From assembly GCF_010723575.1 (NCBI RefSeq), contig NZ_BLKZ01000001.1, forward strand, positions 5,394,001 through 5,458,000: a DNA stretch of 64,000 bases, given 5' to 3'. A model generated the notes under the pieces. The model was not told the origin of the DNA and ran no database searches. It saw only the letters and a program-made list of their open reading frames with translations. Positions 1 through 9,875 of the stretch are shown in pieces; within the stretch, counting starts at the first letter, position 1; each line of letters opens with the position of its first letter. This DNA comes from Mycobacterium bourgelatii (lineage in GTDB: Bacteria > Actinomycetota > Actinomycetes > Mycobacteriales > Mycobacteriaceae). A program made the translations under genes and the position numbers.

Positions 1-195
1 TTCGGGATAAATCGCGACGAGGCGCCCGCGCAGGTTGTTGCCGTCGCGCAGCGGATCAATGACGTCGAGATAGTCGGCGGGGACAAGCGGCGTCGCCAAC
101 GAAACGGTGACCCGCTCAGCAAACCTGACCATTCGGTCTCGCAGCGCCCCAACCAGGGTGGGGCGCGTCGCCGGTGGCGGCGTCACAGTCGTCAT
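1..195 (-). CDS. Ferredoxin/flavin reductase-like protein, N-terminal part (runs off left edge)
   Basis: Only the first 65 codons are inside the window. The frame from the ATG is open to base 1. After a short basic N-terminus comes LVPADYLDVIDPLRDGNN and then LRGRLVAIYPE. This matches the linker that, in mycobacterial reductases of the Rv3230c type, precedes the FAD-binding barrel (PLLPDDYL...NPL...LRGRV). In that family NADPH electrons pass through FAD and a C-terminal 2Fe-2S cluster to membrane fatty acid desaturases. Neither the FAD nor the iron-sulfur domain is visible here, so the call rests on the linker alone. The gene is divergent from a PucR-type regulator 33 bp away, which could control it. 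The missing downstream sequence would settle the assignment. Confidence 0.6.
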   Translation of the reverse strand, partial: MTTVTPPPATRPTLVGALRDRMVRFAERVTVSLATPLVPADYLDVIDPLRDGNNLRGRLVAIYPE

Positions 196-228
196 ACCCC
201 TATATTTGTTGTCCAGGGATGTAAAGTC

Positions 229-1485
229 TTGACTGCACCGGGTGAAAATCTGGTCCCGGATTTGTTCGAAAGGAATAGTTTGCCTGACCCGTCCCTCCGC
301 GTGGCTGGATTTCAGCTCGACGATGCCGTGGTCGAGGCCCTAGAGGAGATCTTGCCCGCCATGGCCGAGCGAACAGTGACCGCGATAACGCTCGAGGTGC
401 CGAGCTACGCGGACGCGTTCAGCGGGCGGATGGGTCAGAACATCGAGAACGCCGTGCAAACCTCGTTGGGCGCGTTCTTGCGGCTGGTTACCCGGGCACA
501 CGGCTCCGACCCTGGACCGCCGCTGTCTCCCGCGCTCGACGGCGCCTACGAGCTAGGCCGAGGGGAAGCCCGCCAAGGCCGGTCGATCGATGCGTTGCTC
601 TCGGCCTACCGAGTGGGGGCGCGCGTGGCCTGGAGACAGATGTCAACGACCGTCGTCGAAGCCGGGCTGCCGGCCCCGACGGTCGCTAAGTTCGCCGAAT
701 TGGTGTTCGCCTATATCGACGAACTTTCCGCCGCCAGCGCGTCGGGGCACACCGATGAACTGGCTACCACCGGGCGGGTCCGCCAGCGCTACCTTGATCG
801 GCTCACCCTGGATCTGCTGGCCGGCGAGCCTGCCGCGACTTTGCTCGCCAGCGCCGACAAGGCAAGTTGGCAGCCGCCCGAAACCCTCACGGCGGTGCTG
901 GTCCCGTCGGCTCAGACACGGGGCCTGGCCGCACGCTTCGGCCAATCGACGCTGCAACTGTCCGAGGACCTGCCCGGGGTCGACGCGGCCGATCCGCTCA
1001 CGGTGTTACTCATCCCCGACATGACGGGTGCGTCGCGGCGTGCCGCTCTGCTGTCGGCACTCTCCGGCCGCGCCGCGCTGGTCGGGCCTGCCCGGCCTTG
1101 GATGGACGTCCAGTCGTCCTACCGTCGCGCGCTGCGGGCACGAGACCTGTTGGGGCCCAGCGTGATCAGCCAGACAACGCCCGTCGACACCGACGATCAT
1201 CTCGTCGAGCTCGTGCTCGGCGCGGATCGTGAGGCCGCCGACGACCTACGCGCCCGCGCGCTCGCGCCCCTTGCCAAGTTGGCGCCGAACACGGCCGACA
1301 GGCTCGCCGAAACCCTTCGATCCTGGGTGTTGCATCAAGGCCGTCGGGAGGCGGTCGCCGCCGACCTCTTTATCCACGCGCAGACCGTGCGCTATCGCAT
1401 GACTCAGTTGCGCGAGCTCTACGGCGACCGACTCAACGATCCACAAACGATTCTCGAGCTGACCGTCGCTCTCGGGTCGCGCTGA
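229..1485 (+). CDS. PucR/CdaR-type transcriptional regulator
   Basis: This 418-residue protein ends in a PucR-type helix-turn-helix at about residues 373-400, with the family pattern AADLFIHAQTVRYRMTQL. That places the DNA-binding domain at the extreme C-terminus. The N-terminal 180 residues are helical and resemble the RsbRD/GGDEF-like sensory part of actinobacterial PucR proteins. Such regulators usually activate a neighbouring catabolic or desaturase gene, and the divergent reductase fragment is the obvious candidate. The start is uncertain. The first possible codon is TTG at 229, but a TTG at 280 has a better ribosome site (GAAAGGA, 5 nt upstream) and would give 401 residues starting at PDPSLRVAGF. 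The inducer cannot be read from the sequence. Confidence 0.85.
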   Translation: MTAPGENLVPDLFERNSLPDPSLRVAGFQLDDAVVEALEEILPAMAERTVTAITLEVPSYADAFSGRMGQNIENAVQTSLGAFLRLVTRAHGSDPGPPLSPALDGAYELGRGEARQGRSIDALLSAYRVGARVAWRQMSTTVVEAGLPAPTVAKFAELVFAYIDELSAASASGHTDELATTGRVRQRYLDRLTLDLLAGEPAATLLASADKASWQPPETLTAVLVPSAQTRGLAARFGQSTLQLSEDLPGVDAADPLTVLLIPDMTGASRRAALLSALSGRAALVGPARPWMDVQSSYRRALRARDLLGPSVISQTTPVDTDDHLVELVLGADREAADDLRARALAPLAKLAPNTADRLAETLRSWVLHQGRREAVAADLFIHAQTVRYRMTQLRELYGDRLNDPQTILELTVALGSR

Positions 1486-1598
1486 TCGCCGGGACCCCTG
1501 GTTGGGGACCAAAAATATCGATGAGTCTAAATCCCTTCCCAGACAAGCGGTTCGGTTAGCCTGCAAGATCGGCCGTTTGCCATGCGATTGGAGGCCCG

Positions 1599-1710
1599 AT
1601 GTCGTTGGCGGTCACAACCCACAGAAGTTGGCGGCAGCGGCTGAGCAATTGGAGCCAGGGGCGGTTCGAATGCCACCGCCAAGGCCGCCCATGTGATCGC
1701 GGCCCAGTGA
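1599..1710 (+). pseudogene. Probable remnant of a PE gene upstream of the PPE gene
   Basis: A strong ribosome site (GGAGG) sits just before an ATG that opens MSLAVTT. The PE-like continuation PQKLAAAAEQLE lies in the next frame, and a third frame gives NATAKAAHVIAAQ followed by TGA at 1708-1710. Intact PE genes start in the same way, with MS(F/L)...P(E/Q)xLAAAAxxL over about 95 codons. Here only about 35 codons' worth of sequence survives, with two frame breaks. The TGA lies 16 bp before the PPE start, which is the normal PE-PPE operon arrangement. I read this as a decayed and internally deleted PE partner. It is short, so chance resemblance is possible. Confidence 0.4.
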
Positions 1711-1726
1711 GGAAGGTCCGTTTGAG

Positions 1727-2983
1727 ATGGACTTCGGTCTCTTACCGCCCGAGGTTAACTCTGGCCGCATCTACGCGGGTCCAGGATCGGGGTCGATGCT
1801 GGCCGCCGCCAACGCCTGGGATGGACTGGCCGCGGTGCTGAATTCCTCTGCGGCCTCGTATGGGTCGGTGATTTCGGGGCTGGCGATCGAATCTTGGCTC
1901 GGTCCGGCATCGGCAGCGATGGCAGCTGCGGCCACCCCCTACGCGGTGTGGCTCGGTGCCGCCGCGACCGTGGCCGAGCAAACGGCCAATCAAGCACGGT
2001 CGGCCGCAGCGGCATTTGACGCCGCGTTGGCGCAGATCGTGCCGCCGCCGCTGATCGCAGCCAACCGCGAACAACTGGTGGCACTGGTTGCGACGAACCG
2101 GCTGGGACAGAACACCCCGGCAATCGAAGCCATCCAAGCCGAGTACGCCGAGATGTGGGCCCACGACGCGGCAGTCATGTTCACCTACGCCGCGGCCTCG
2201 GCGGCGGCATCGACCCTGGCACCCTTCGCCCAACCGGCGCAGGCGGCCGATCCAGCAAGCTCAGCGGCCGGCGCGGTCGGTGCCGGTGCACGCCAGAAAG
2301 CGGCGACCGGAGCGCAGGCGACACTCGGTGAGCCAGCTCCTCTCACCTGGTCCCTGCCCGCGGGCACGCAGGGGCTTCCGGCGCCGGCGGGGGCATTGGA
2401 CGCGTTGTTCTCCGCCCTGGGCCTACCCACGCCGAATGAAACGTTGGACCTCGCCGGTATCTATATCGCGCTCCTCGGGTCCGCGAGCCTTGCATTGGCC
2501 ATCGTGAACACGGCTAGGCCTTGGATGATTCCGCCGGGTGTGCACGGGCACACCGACCCCGGCACTCTGGTACCGACTCAGACCCTCAGTGCTACGCAGG
2601 ACGACCCGCTGTCCGCGCCATCCGCGAGCGGGAGCGCCGCAGCCGCGGCCGTGGGGCACGCTGCCTTAGTCGGAGGCCTGACTGTGCCGCACAGTTGGAC
2701 CGTGGCGGCCCCCGAGATCAGGCTCGCGGTCGAATCACTGCCCGGCGTGAGCGCGGGCGCCGGCGACGGCACGGTCTCGCCGGACCTGGGCGGAGCCCCC
2801 GTCGGCCTGCTCGGTGGGATGGCCCTGGCGTCCCTGGCCGCGCGCGGCGGCGTCGGCGGCGCGGGCCCAGTCAAGACAACCGTGACTGCGGGACAAGACG
2901 AGGACCAACCCCACCGCAAGCCCACGGTAGTCGTGATCCACAAACCGCCGCCCGGTCAGGTACCCACAAACCATTCGCATTGA
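1727..2983 (+). CDS. PPE family protein, PPE-SVP subgroup
   Basis: A PPE protein of 418 residues. The N-terminus is MDFGLLPPEVN, with Pro-Pro-Glu at residues 7-9. The WxG turn follows at W57 (SWLGP), and the usual ~175-residue helical PPE domain ends near AQPAQAADP. The C-terminal half has an SVP-type signature at about 316-324, written GGLTVPHSW, with Thr replacing the usual Ser of GxxSVPxxW. PPE proteins are exported by type VII (ESX) systems as heterodimers with PE proteins and end up in the outer envelope or outside. No intact PE partner is adjacent, only a possible remnant upstream. The start is supported by GGAAGG 10 bp before the ATG. It occupies the place of PPE14/PE7 beside Rv0914c but does not look like PPE14 beyond the family domain. 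Confidence 0.9.
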   Translation: MDFGLLPPEVNSGRIYAGPGSGSMLAAANAWDGLAAVLNSSAASYGSVISGLAIESWLGPASAAMAAAATPYAVWLGAAATVAEQTANQARSAAAAFDAALAQIVPPPLIAANREQLVALVATNRLGQNTPAIEAIQAEYAEMWAHDAAVMFTYAAASAAASTLAPFAQPAQAADPASSAAGAVGAGARQKAATGAQATLGEPAPLTWSLPAGTQGLPAPAGALDALFSALGLPTPNETLDLAGIYIALLGSASLALAIVNTARPWMIPPGVHGHTDPGTLVPTQTLSATQDDPLSAPSASGSAAAAAVGHAALVGGLTVPHSWTVAAPEIRLAVESLPGVSAGAGDGTVSPDLGGAPVGLLGGMALASLAARGGVGGAGPVKTTVTAGQDEDQPHRKPTVVVIHKPPPGQVPTNHSH

Positions 2984-3157
2984 ATCAATGCAGGTCAGAG
3001 GTATGGCTGTCTGTATCGACGAGCGTGCACTAGCCTCGTAGATGCGGTTGAAAACTCACAGCCGAAGATGCGCTGCCCCGTGCACTTGGTTGCAGCTTCT
3101 CGTCGTCTGGCGTATCGAGCCCGTTAGTTTCCTGACCGATCGAAAAGAGCTTCATCG

Positions 3158-3598
3158 ATGATCGCTCCGCTTTCTCCGCACGCACCTCCTCGTAGTCTCA
3201 CGACGCACGCCGGCAGTTGCACCGTCTACTGCAACGGCGCGACGATGCGCGCGTACTGCAGGAGCGAGATCACCGTCGTACAAATCACCGGCGAGGTCGA
3301 CGCCACCAACATCGACCGGTTCTTCGAGTACGCCCACCGGTTCGCCAGTGATGCCCCTGGCTTGATACTCAATCTCAGCGAAGTCGACTTCCTCTGCGCC
3401 AGAGGACTTTTCGTACTTCGCGCGGTCGGCAGCTTGTGCCGCGCCGAACGGAGGCCCTGGGCAATAGTCACCAGCCCGGCTGTCACGAGACTGTTGAACG
3501 TCGGCGACCCCAAGGCGACGCTGCCCACGGCGAGTTCGGAACGCGAAGCCCTCTCCGCGATGGACGCGGATCGGCGGACCGATCTCGCGGCATCGTAG
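3158..3598 (+). CDS. STAS-domain protein, anti-sigma-factor antagonist-like
   Basis: A single STAS domain of about 100 residues (35-140) is preceded by a poorly conserved tail. The core strands ITVVQITGEVDATN and LILNLSEVDFLCARGLFVL fit the anti-anti-sigma fold. In the family these proteins bind anti-sigma factor kinases and release a sigma factor, and phosphorylation of a conserved Ser shuts them off. Here the phospho-acceptor position (normally Asp-Ser before the Gly) reads Cys80-Ala81-Arg-Gly, so the usual switch is missing. Mycobacterial relatives such as RsfA also lack a Ser there and are thought to respond to redox instead. ATG at position 30 (base 3245) is an alternative start. No anti-sigma gene is adjacent. 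Confidence 0.75.
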   Translation: MIAPLSPHAPPRSLTTHAGSCTVYCNGATMRAYCRSEITVVQITGEVDATNIDRFFEYAHRFASDAPGLILNLSEVDFLCARGLFVLRAVGSLCRAERRPWAIVTSPAVTRLLNVGDPKATLPTASSEREALSAMDADRRTDLAAS

Positions 3599-3665
3599 GA
3601 CCGAACACACCCATATAGGCAGTCGACATCACGGTTTCATCGGACCTTTGCCGGGGAACCTTCTT

Positions 3666-3690
3666 CAGCACCAGCCCGGTGTTTGTGCTG
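3666..3690 (+). terminator. Possible stem-loop after the STAS gene
   Basis: CAGCAC and GTGCTG form a 6-bp stem with a 13-nt loop, about 70 bp after the STAS stop and 50 bp before glgX. There is no T-tract, so this is a weak terminator candidate only. Confidence 0.25.
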
Positions 3691-3742
3691 GACCTTCTAA
3701 ATTCCACGGTTGCCCTTGAGCTGTGCCGAAACACATGGAGTG

Positions 3743-5905
<2,163 letters not shown>

Positions 5906-6023
5906 TCAGGTCGCGACATTCAATGACTATCGCCACAGGTGTCGCCGGACATGTTTGTCGATGGCAGCCGAGGGTAATGCAGCAACGGAGGTGAGCGCGT
6001 TGGCCGGCCAGCGCGCACACCCA

Positions 6024-6058
6024 GGTCCCGTCGGTTCAGCCCGAGAGCCGACGGGACC
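6024..6058 (+). terminator. Stem-loop downstream of glgX
   Basis: A perfect 11-bp stem (GGTCCCGTCGG with CCGACGGGACC) and a 13-nt loop lie 118 bp after the glgX stop and before the thiolase start. No T-run follows, as is usual for mycobacterial terminators. It argues against starting the thiolase at the upstream TTG (5955), because the hairpin would then be inside the coding region. Confidence 0.55.
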
Positions 6059-6116
6059 GCCCATTACCGGGAGCCATTATTCAACCTACGCCAGCGACGC
6101 GAGTACCGTGCGGCCT

Positions 6117-7343
6117 ATGGACGGCTTAACCGGCGTGTGGATTCTGGGTGGTTACCAGAGTGACTTCGCACGCAATCTCACCAAGGAAAACCGCGACTTC
6201 GCGGCGTTGACGGCAGAGGTCGTCGAGGAAACTCTGACCGCGGCTCGGATCAACGCCGCGCAAATCGGCGTCGTGCACGTCGCCAACGCGTTCGGCGAGA
6301 TGTTCGCCAAGCAGGGCCACCTCGGCGCCATGCCAGCCACCGTCTGCGACCAGCTGTGGGACACCCCGGCCTCTCGGCACGAAGCCGCGTGCGCATCGGG
6401 CAGCGTGGCCGTGCTGGCGGCCATGGCCGACCTGCGCTCGGGCGCCTACGACAGCGCGCTCGTCGTCGGCGTCGAACTGGAAAAGACCGTTCCCGGCGAC
6501 CTCGGGGCGCAGCATTTGGGTGCGGCGGCCTGGACCGGACACGAGGGCGCAGAGGCCCGCTATCTGTGGCCGTCGATGTTCTCGCAGGTCGCCGACGAAT
6601 ATGACCGCCGCTACGGGCTGGACGCCGCCCACCTGCGCGCCATTGCACAGCTCAATTTCGCCAACGCGCGGCGCAACCCCAACGCCCAGACTCGGACCTG
6701 GTCCATTCCCGACCCGATCAGCGACGACGACGCGTCGAACCCGGTCACCGAAGGCCGGTTGCGCCGCTACGACTGCAGCCAGATGACCGACGGCGGCGCC
6801 GGTGTTGTCCTGGTCAACGACGCCTACCTGCGGGACAACCCCGACGCCCGGCCCATCGGCCGCATCGACGGTTGGGGGCACCGCACTGTGGGGCTCGGAC
6901 TGCGGCAGAAACTCGATCGCGCGGCGGACGACCCGTATGTCCTGCCGCACGTGCGGGCCGCGGTCCTCGACGCCCTGCGTCGGGCGCAGGCGACCCTGGA
7001 CGACGTTCACGGATTCGAGGTGCACGACTGCTTCACCCCCAGCGAGTACCTGGCCATCGACCACATCGGACTCACCGGACCCGGCGAATCCTGGAAGGCG
7101 ATCGAGAACGGTGAGATCGAGATCGGCGGACGGCTACCTATAAACCCGAGTGGTGGGCTGATCGGCGGCGGCCACCCGGTCGGCGCGTCGGGCGTGCGCA
7201 TGCTGCTGGACGCGGCCAAGCAGGTCAGCGGCTCGGCCGGCGACTACCAGGTCCCCGGCGCGAAGAAGTTCGGCACACTCAACTTCGGCGGCAGCACAGC
7301 CACCACGGTCAGCTTCGTAGTCAGCACCCCCGAAGGCGCGTGA
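6117..7343 (+). CDS. Thiolase-like acetyl-CoA acetyltransferase / SCP-x type (Rv0914c orthologue)
   Basis: This 408-residue thiolase-fold enzyme most likely handles acyl-CoA or sterol side-chain CoA esters. The nucleophile Cys92 sits in EAACASGSVA, the HDCFTPSEY segment carries the second active-site region, and His353 lies in GGGHPVGASG. Together these are the set of the SCP-x/lipid-transfer thiolases. I recognise the sequence as the Rv0914c orthologue (412 aa). The ATG at 6117 gives MDGLTGVWILGGYQSD, matching the expected start. A longer reading from TTG at 5955 would cross the stem-loop of glgX. The stop is one base before the start of the carotenoid oxygenase, so the two are cotranscribed. 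Direct substrate evidence is lacking. Confidence 0.9.
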   Translation: MDGLTGVWILGGYQSDFARNLTKENRDFAALTAEVVEETLTAARINAAQIGVVHVANAFGEMFAKQGHLGAMPATVCDQLWDTPASRHEAACASGSVAVLAAMADLRSGAYDSALVVGVELEKTVPGDLGAQHLGAAAWTGHEGAEARYLWPSMFSQVADEYDRRYGLDAAHLRAIAQLNFANARRNPNAQTRTWSIPDPISDDDASNPVTEGRLRRYDCSQMTDGGAGVVLVNDAYLRDNPDARPIGRIDGWGHRTVGLGLRQKLDRAADDPYVLPHVRAAVLDALRRAQATLDDVHGFEVHDCFTPSEYLAIDHIGLTGPGESWKAIENGEIEIGGRLPINPSGGLIGGGHPVGASGVRMLLDAAKQVSGSAGDYQVPGAKKFGTLNFGGSTATTVSFVVSTPEGA

Positions 7344-7344
7344 G

Positions 7345-8862
7345 ATGAGTTTCCAGACAGACGTGGCAGTTGTCGGCAAGTACCTGTCCACCCTGCCCGA
7401 CGACGACGAGCACCCATACCGGACCGGTCCCTGGCGACCGCAGACCACCGAATGGGAGGCCGACAACCTCGTCGCCGTGGAGGGCGAGATCCCGGCCGAC
7501 CTCGACGGTGTCTATCTGCGCAACACCGAGAACCCGCTGCACCCGGCGTTTCAGACCTATCACCCGTTCGACGGCGACGGCATGCTGCACATCGTCGGTT
7601 TCCGCGACGGAAAGGCCTTCTACCGCAACCGCTTTGTCAAAACGGACGGGTTCCTGGCCGAAAACGAGGAAGGCGGGCCGCTGTGGCCCGGCCTGGCCGA
7701 ACCGATCCAACTCGCCAAACGCGAAAAGGGTTGGGGCGCCAGGACACTGATGAAGGACGCCTCGAGCACCGACGTCATCGTCCACCGCGGGGTCGCGCTC
7801 ACCAGCTTCTACCAGTGCGGAGATCTCTACCGGGTCGACCCGTACACGGCCGACATGCTGGGCAAGGAGACCTGGAACGGGCGCTTCCCGTCCGAATGGG
7901 GTGTTTCGGCACATCCCAAGGTCGACAACAAGACCGGGGAGCTGCTGTTCTTCAACTACAGCAAGCAGGCCCCGTACATGCACTACGGCGTGGTCAACGA
8001 GAACAACGACCTGGTCCACTACGTCGACATCCCGCTGCCCGGACCACGGCTGCCGCATGACATGGCGTTCACCGAAAACTACGCGATCCTCAACGACTTT
8101 CCGTTGTTCTGGGATCCCCAGCTGCTCGAGCACGATCTGCACCTGCCGCGCTATTACCCGGACCTGCCGACCCGGTTCGCGGTGATCCCGCGCCGCGGTG
8201 ACACTGCCGACATCCGTTGGTTCGAAGCCGACCCGACGTATGTGCTGCACTTCACCAACGCCTACGAAGAGGGCGACGAGATTGTGCTCGACGGCTTCTT
8301 CGAAGGCTCACCCCAGCCACTGAAAAGCGGCGCCGGGCCGGCCGGCAAGTGGGAGAAGCTGTTTCGCTTCCTGGCGCTGGATCGCATGGATGCCCGGCTG
8401 CACCGGTGGCGGCTCAACCTGGTCACCGGCGCGGTCAAGGAGGAGCGACTGTCCGACTCCATCACGGAATTCGGCGTTATCAACGCCGACTACGCGACTG
8501 CTCCATACCGCTACACCTATGCCGCGTCGGGCGAGCCGGGCTGGTTCCTGTTCGACGGTCTGGTCAAGCACGACCTGCTCACCGGCAGCGAGGAACGCTA
8601 TGCGTTGGGCGACGGCGTCTTCGGCAGCGAAGCGGCGATGGCTCCGCGGGTGGGCAGCACTGCGGAGGACGACGGGTACCTGGTCACGCTGACCACGGAC
8701 ATGAACGACGACGCCTCGTACTGCCTCGTCTTCGACGCCGCACGCGTCGGCGACGGGCCGGTGTGCAAACTGCGCCTGCCGGAACGCATTTGCAGCGGCA
8801 CCCACGCGACGTGGGTGCCCGGAGGCGAGGCGCGACGCTGGGACCACTCGACGAGCCGGTAA
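7345..8862 (+). CDS. Carotenoid oxygenase family dioxygenase (Rv0913c orthologue)
   Basis: This 505-residue member of the RPE65/carotenoid cleavage oxygenase family is a seven-bladed propeller with a non-haem Fe(II) held by four histidines. Those four are visible: His190 (SAHPK), His238 (LPHDMAF), His302 (VLHFTNAYE) and His487 (GTHATW). Family members cleave double bonds of carotenoids, apocarotenoids or stilbenes with O2. The gene starts one base after the thiolase stop, so they form an operon. The C-terminus WVPGGEARRWDHSTSR extends only a little beyond the last ligand, as usual. The substrate is unknown. No carotenoid synthesis genes are in the window. Confidence 0.92.
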   Translation: MSFQTDVAVVGKYLSTLPDDDEHPYRTGPWRPQTTEWEADNLVAVEGEIPADLDGVYLRNTENPLHPAFQTYHPFDGDGMLHIVGFRDGKAFYRNRFVKTDGFLAENEEGGPLWPGLAEPIQLAKREKGWGARTLMKDASSTDVIVHRGVALTSFYQCGDLYRVDPYTADMLGKETWNGRFPSEWGVSAHPKVDNKTGELLFFNYSKQAPYMHYGVVNENNDLVHYVDIPLPGPRLPHDMAFTENYAILNDFPLFWDPQLLEHDLHLPRYYPDLPTRFAVIPRRGDTADIRWFEADPTYVLHFTNAYEEGDEIVLDGFFEGSPQPLKSGAGPAGKWEKLFRFLALDRMDARLHRWRLNLVTGAVKEERLSDSITEFGVINADYATAPYRYTYAASGEPGWFLFDGLVKHDLLTGSEERYALGDGVFGSEAAMAPRVGSTAEDDGYLVTLTTDMNDDASYCLVFDAARVGDGPVCKLRLPERICSGTHATWVPGGEARRWDHSTSR

Positions 8863-8924
8863 TCCAGCAGGAAAAGTTCGAGTAGCGGCCTGCCAGGTTG
8901 CAGGCTCGGTGAGGAGGACCAACC

Positions 8925-9398
8925 GTGTACCCCGCCCGTCGGACAACCCACTGGCCACCGCACCTGGCGTCCATCGGCGCCATCCGATTTGCCCGTCGTT
9001 CGGCGAATTTCGGTGAGACCGTGCGCTTCTACCGTGAACTGGTTGGACTGCCGCTGTTCGAGACGTTCGGCGAAAGTTTCGGCAGCAACGGAGCGATCTT
9101 CGGCCTGCCCAGCTGGAACCTGACGATGGAGATCGTCGAATCGGTCGACCCGGTGCCGTTGGACCACCACGATCAGCTTGTTCTGTACTTCCCGGACCGG
9201 GAGACACAGCAAGCAGCCATTTCCCGTCTGCAACAGGCCGAGATCCAACCCGTGGAACAGCACCCGTATTGGGAAGCGACGGGAGCCCTCACCTACCGCG
9301 ACCCGGATGGACGCGAAGTCGTCATCGCACCCTTCGTCTACGGATGCAACGAACCCCCCGGCACAGTGTCCGGCAAGCACGAATTTCCGTCGTCCTGA
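8925..9398 (+). CDS. VOC (glyoxalase/bleomycin-resistance) family protein
   Basis: A single VOC module of 157 residues. The beta-alpha-beta-beta-beta pattern runs from IGAIRFARRSANFGETVRFY through LTMEIVESV to YRDPDGREVVIAPF. Metal-binding positions of glyoxalases (His/Glu) are only partly recognisable, so the catalytic class cannot be set. It may be a dioxygenase, isomerase or binding protein. The GTG start is supported by GAGGAGG 7 nt upstream. It lies 62 bp after the carotenoid oxygenase on the same strand and could belong to that operon. I do not recall a counterpart at this position in H37Rv, where Rv0912 directly follows Rv0913c, so it looks like an addition. Confidence 0.8.
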   Translation: MYPARRTTHWPPHLASIGAIRFARRSANFGETVRFYRELVGLPLFETFGESFGSNGAIFGLPSWNLTMEIVESVDPVPLDHHDQLVLYFPDRETQQAAISRLQQAEIQPVEQHPYWEATGALTYRDPDGREVVIAPFVYGCNEPPGTVSGKHEFPSS

Positions 9399-9421
9399 CG
9401 GCCCGAACCGTACCCAGCCGT

Positions 9422-9856
9422 TCAGGGCCCGGACCGGCCCCCGAATAACGCCGCCGCCACGGCCCACAGCGAGCACACGGCCGCCAGTGCGGCGCTGACC
9501 ACTCCGACATACATCCCGTAATCGACCGAAATCGTCGGCGGGTTGACGTTGCTTTTGTAGTACAGCACCGTCAGCCCGATGATGAGGAGCGAAATGATAA
9601 GCGCCGCAACCGAAGCGCCCCGCAGCGACAGGCCGCGGCCCACCAGTGCGCCGGCCACGATCAGGGCGGAGGCCAGCAAGACGATCAGCTGACCGGCCCC
9701 GAACCCGTGCGGGGGCTCCAGGCTGCCGTGGGCGCCCCCGATGGCACTGACCCAACCCCCCTTGTCCTTGCCCTTCAGCCACGGCAGCCACGTGCTGATG
9801 GCCAAGATCGCGGCGAACAGGGCAACCAGCCAACCGGGTCGCAGGCGGCTAGTCAT
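9422..9856 (-). CDS. Four-helix membrane protein (Rv0912 orthologue)
   Basis: A 144-residue integral membrane protein with four predicted helices: near residues 8-24 (LVALFAAILAIST), 52-68 (LIVLLASALIVAGAL), 77-95 (ASVAALIISLLIIG) and 113-135 (VGVVSAALAAVCS). A hydrophilic loop (LPWLKGKDKGG) follows helix one. I recognise it as Rv0912 by position and sequence. Function is unknown. The ATG giving MTSRLRPGW was preferred over a 26-residue Arg-rich upstream extension that overlaps the neighbouring VOC gene. It follows the two-domain VOC gene by 19 bp on the same strand. Confidence 0.8.
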   Translation of the reverse strand: MTSRLRPGWLVALFAAILAISTWLPWLKGKDKGGWVSAIGGAHGSLEPPHGFGAGQLIVLLASALIVAGALVGRGLSLRGASVAALIISLLIIGLTVLYYKSNVNPPTISVDYGMYVGVVSAALAAVCSLWAVAAALFGGRSGP

Positions 9857-9875
9857 GGCTGCGACATTAGCGCCT

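Noticed and set aside
5955..6116. 54-residue N-terminal extension of the thiolase from a TTG
   Set aside because: It crosses an 11-bp perfect stem-loop and has no ribosome site; the ATG at 6117 fits the known orthologue.
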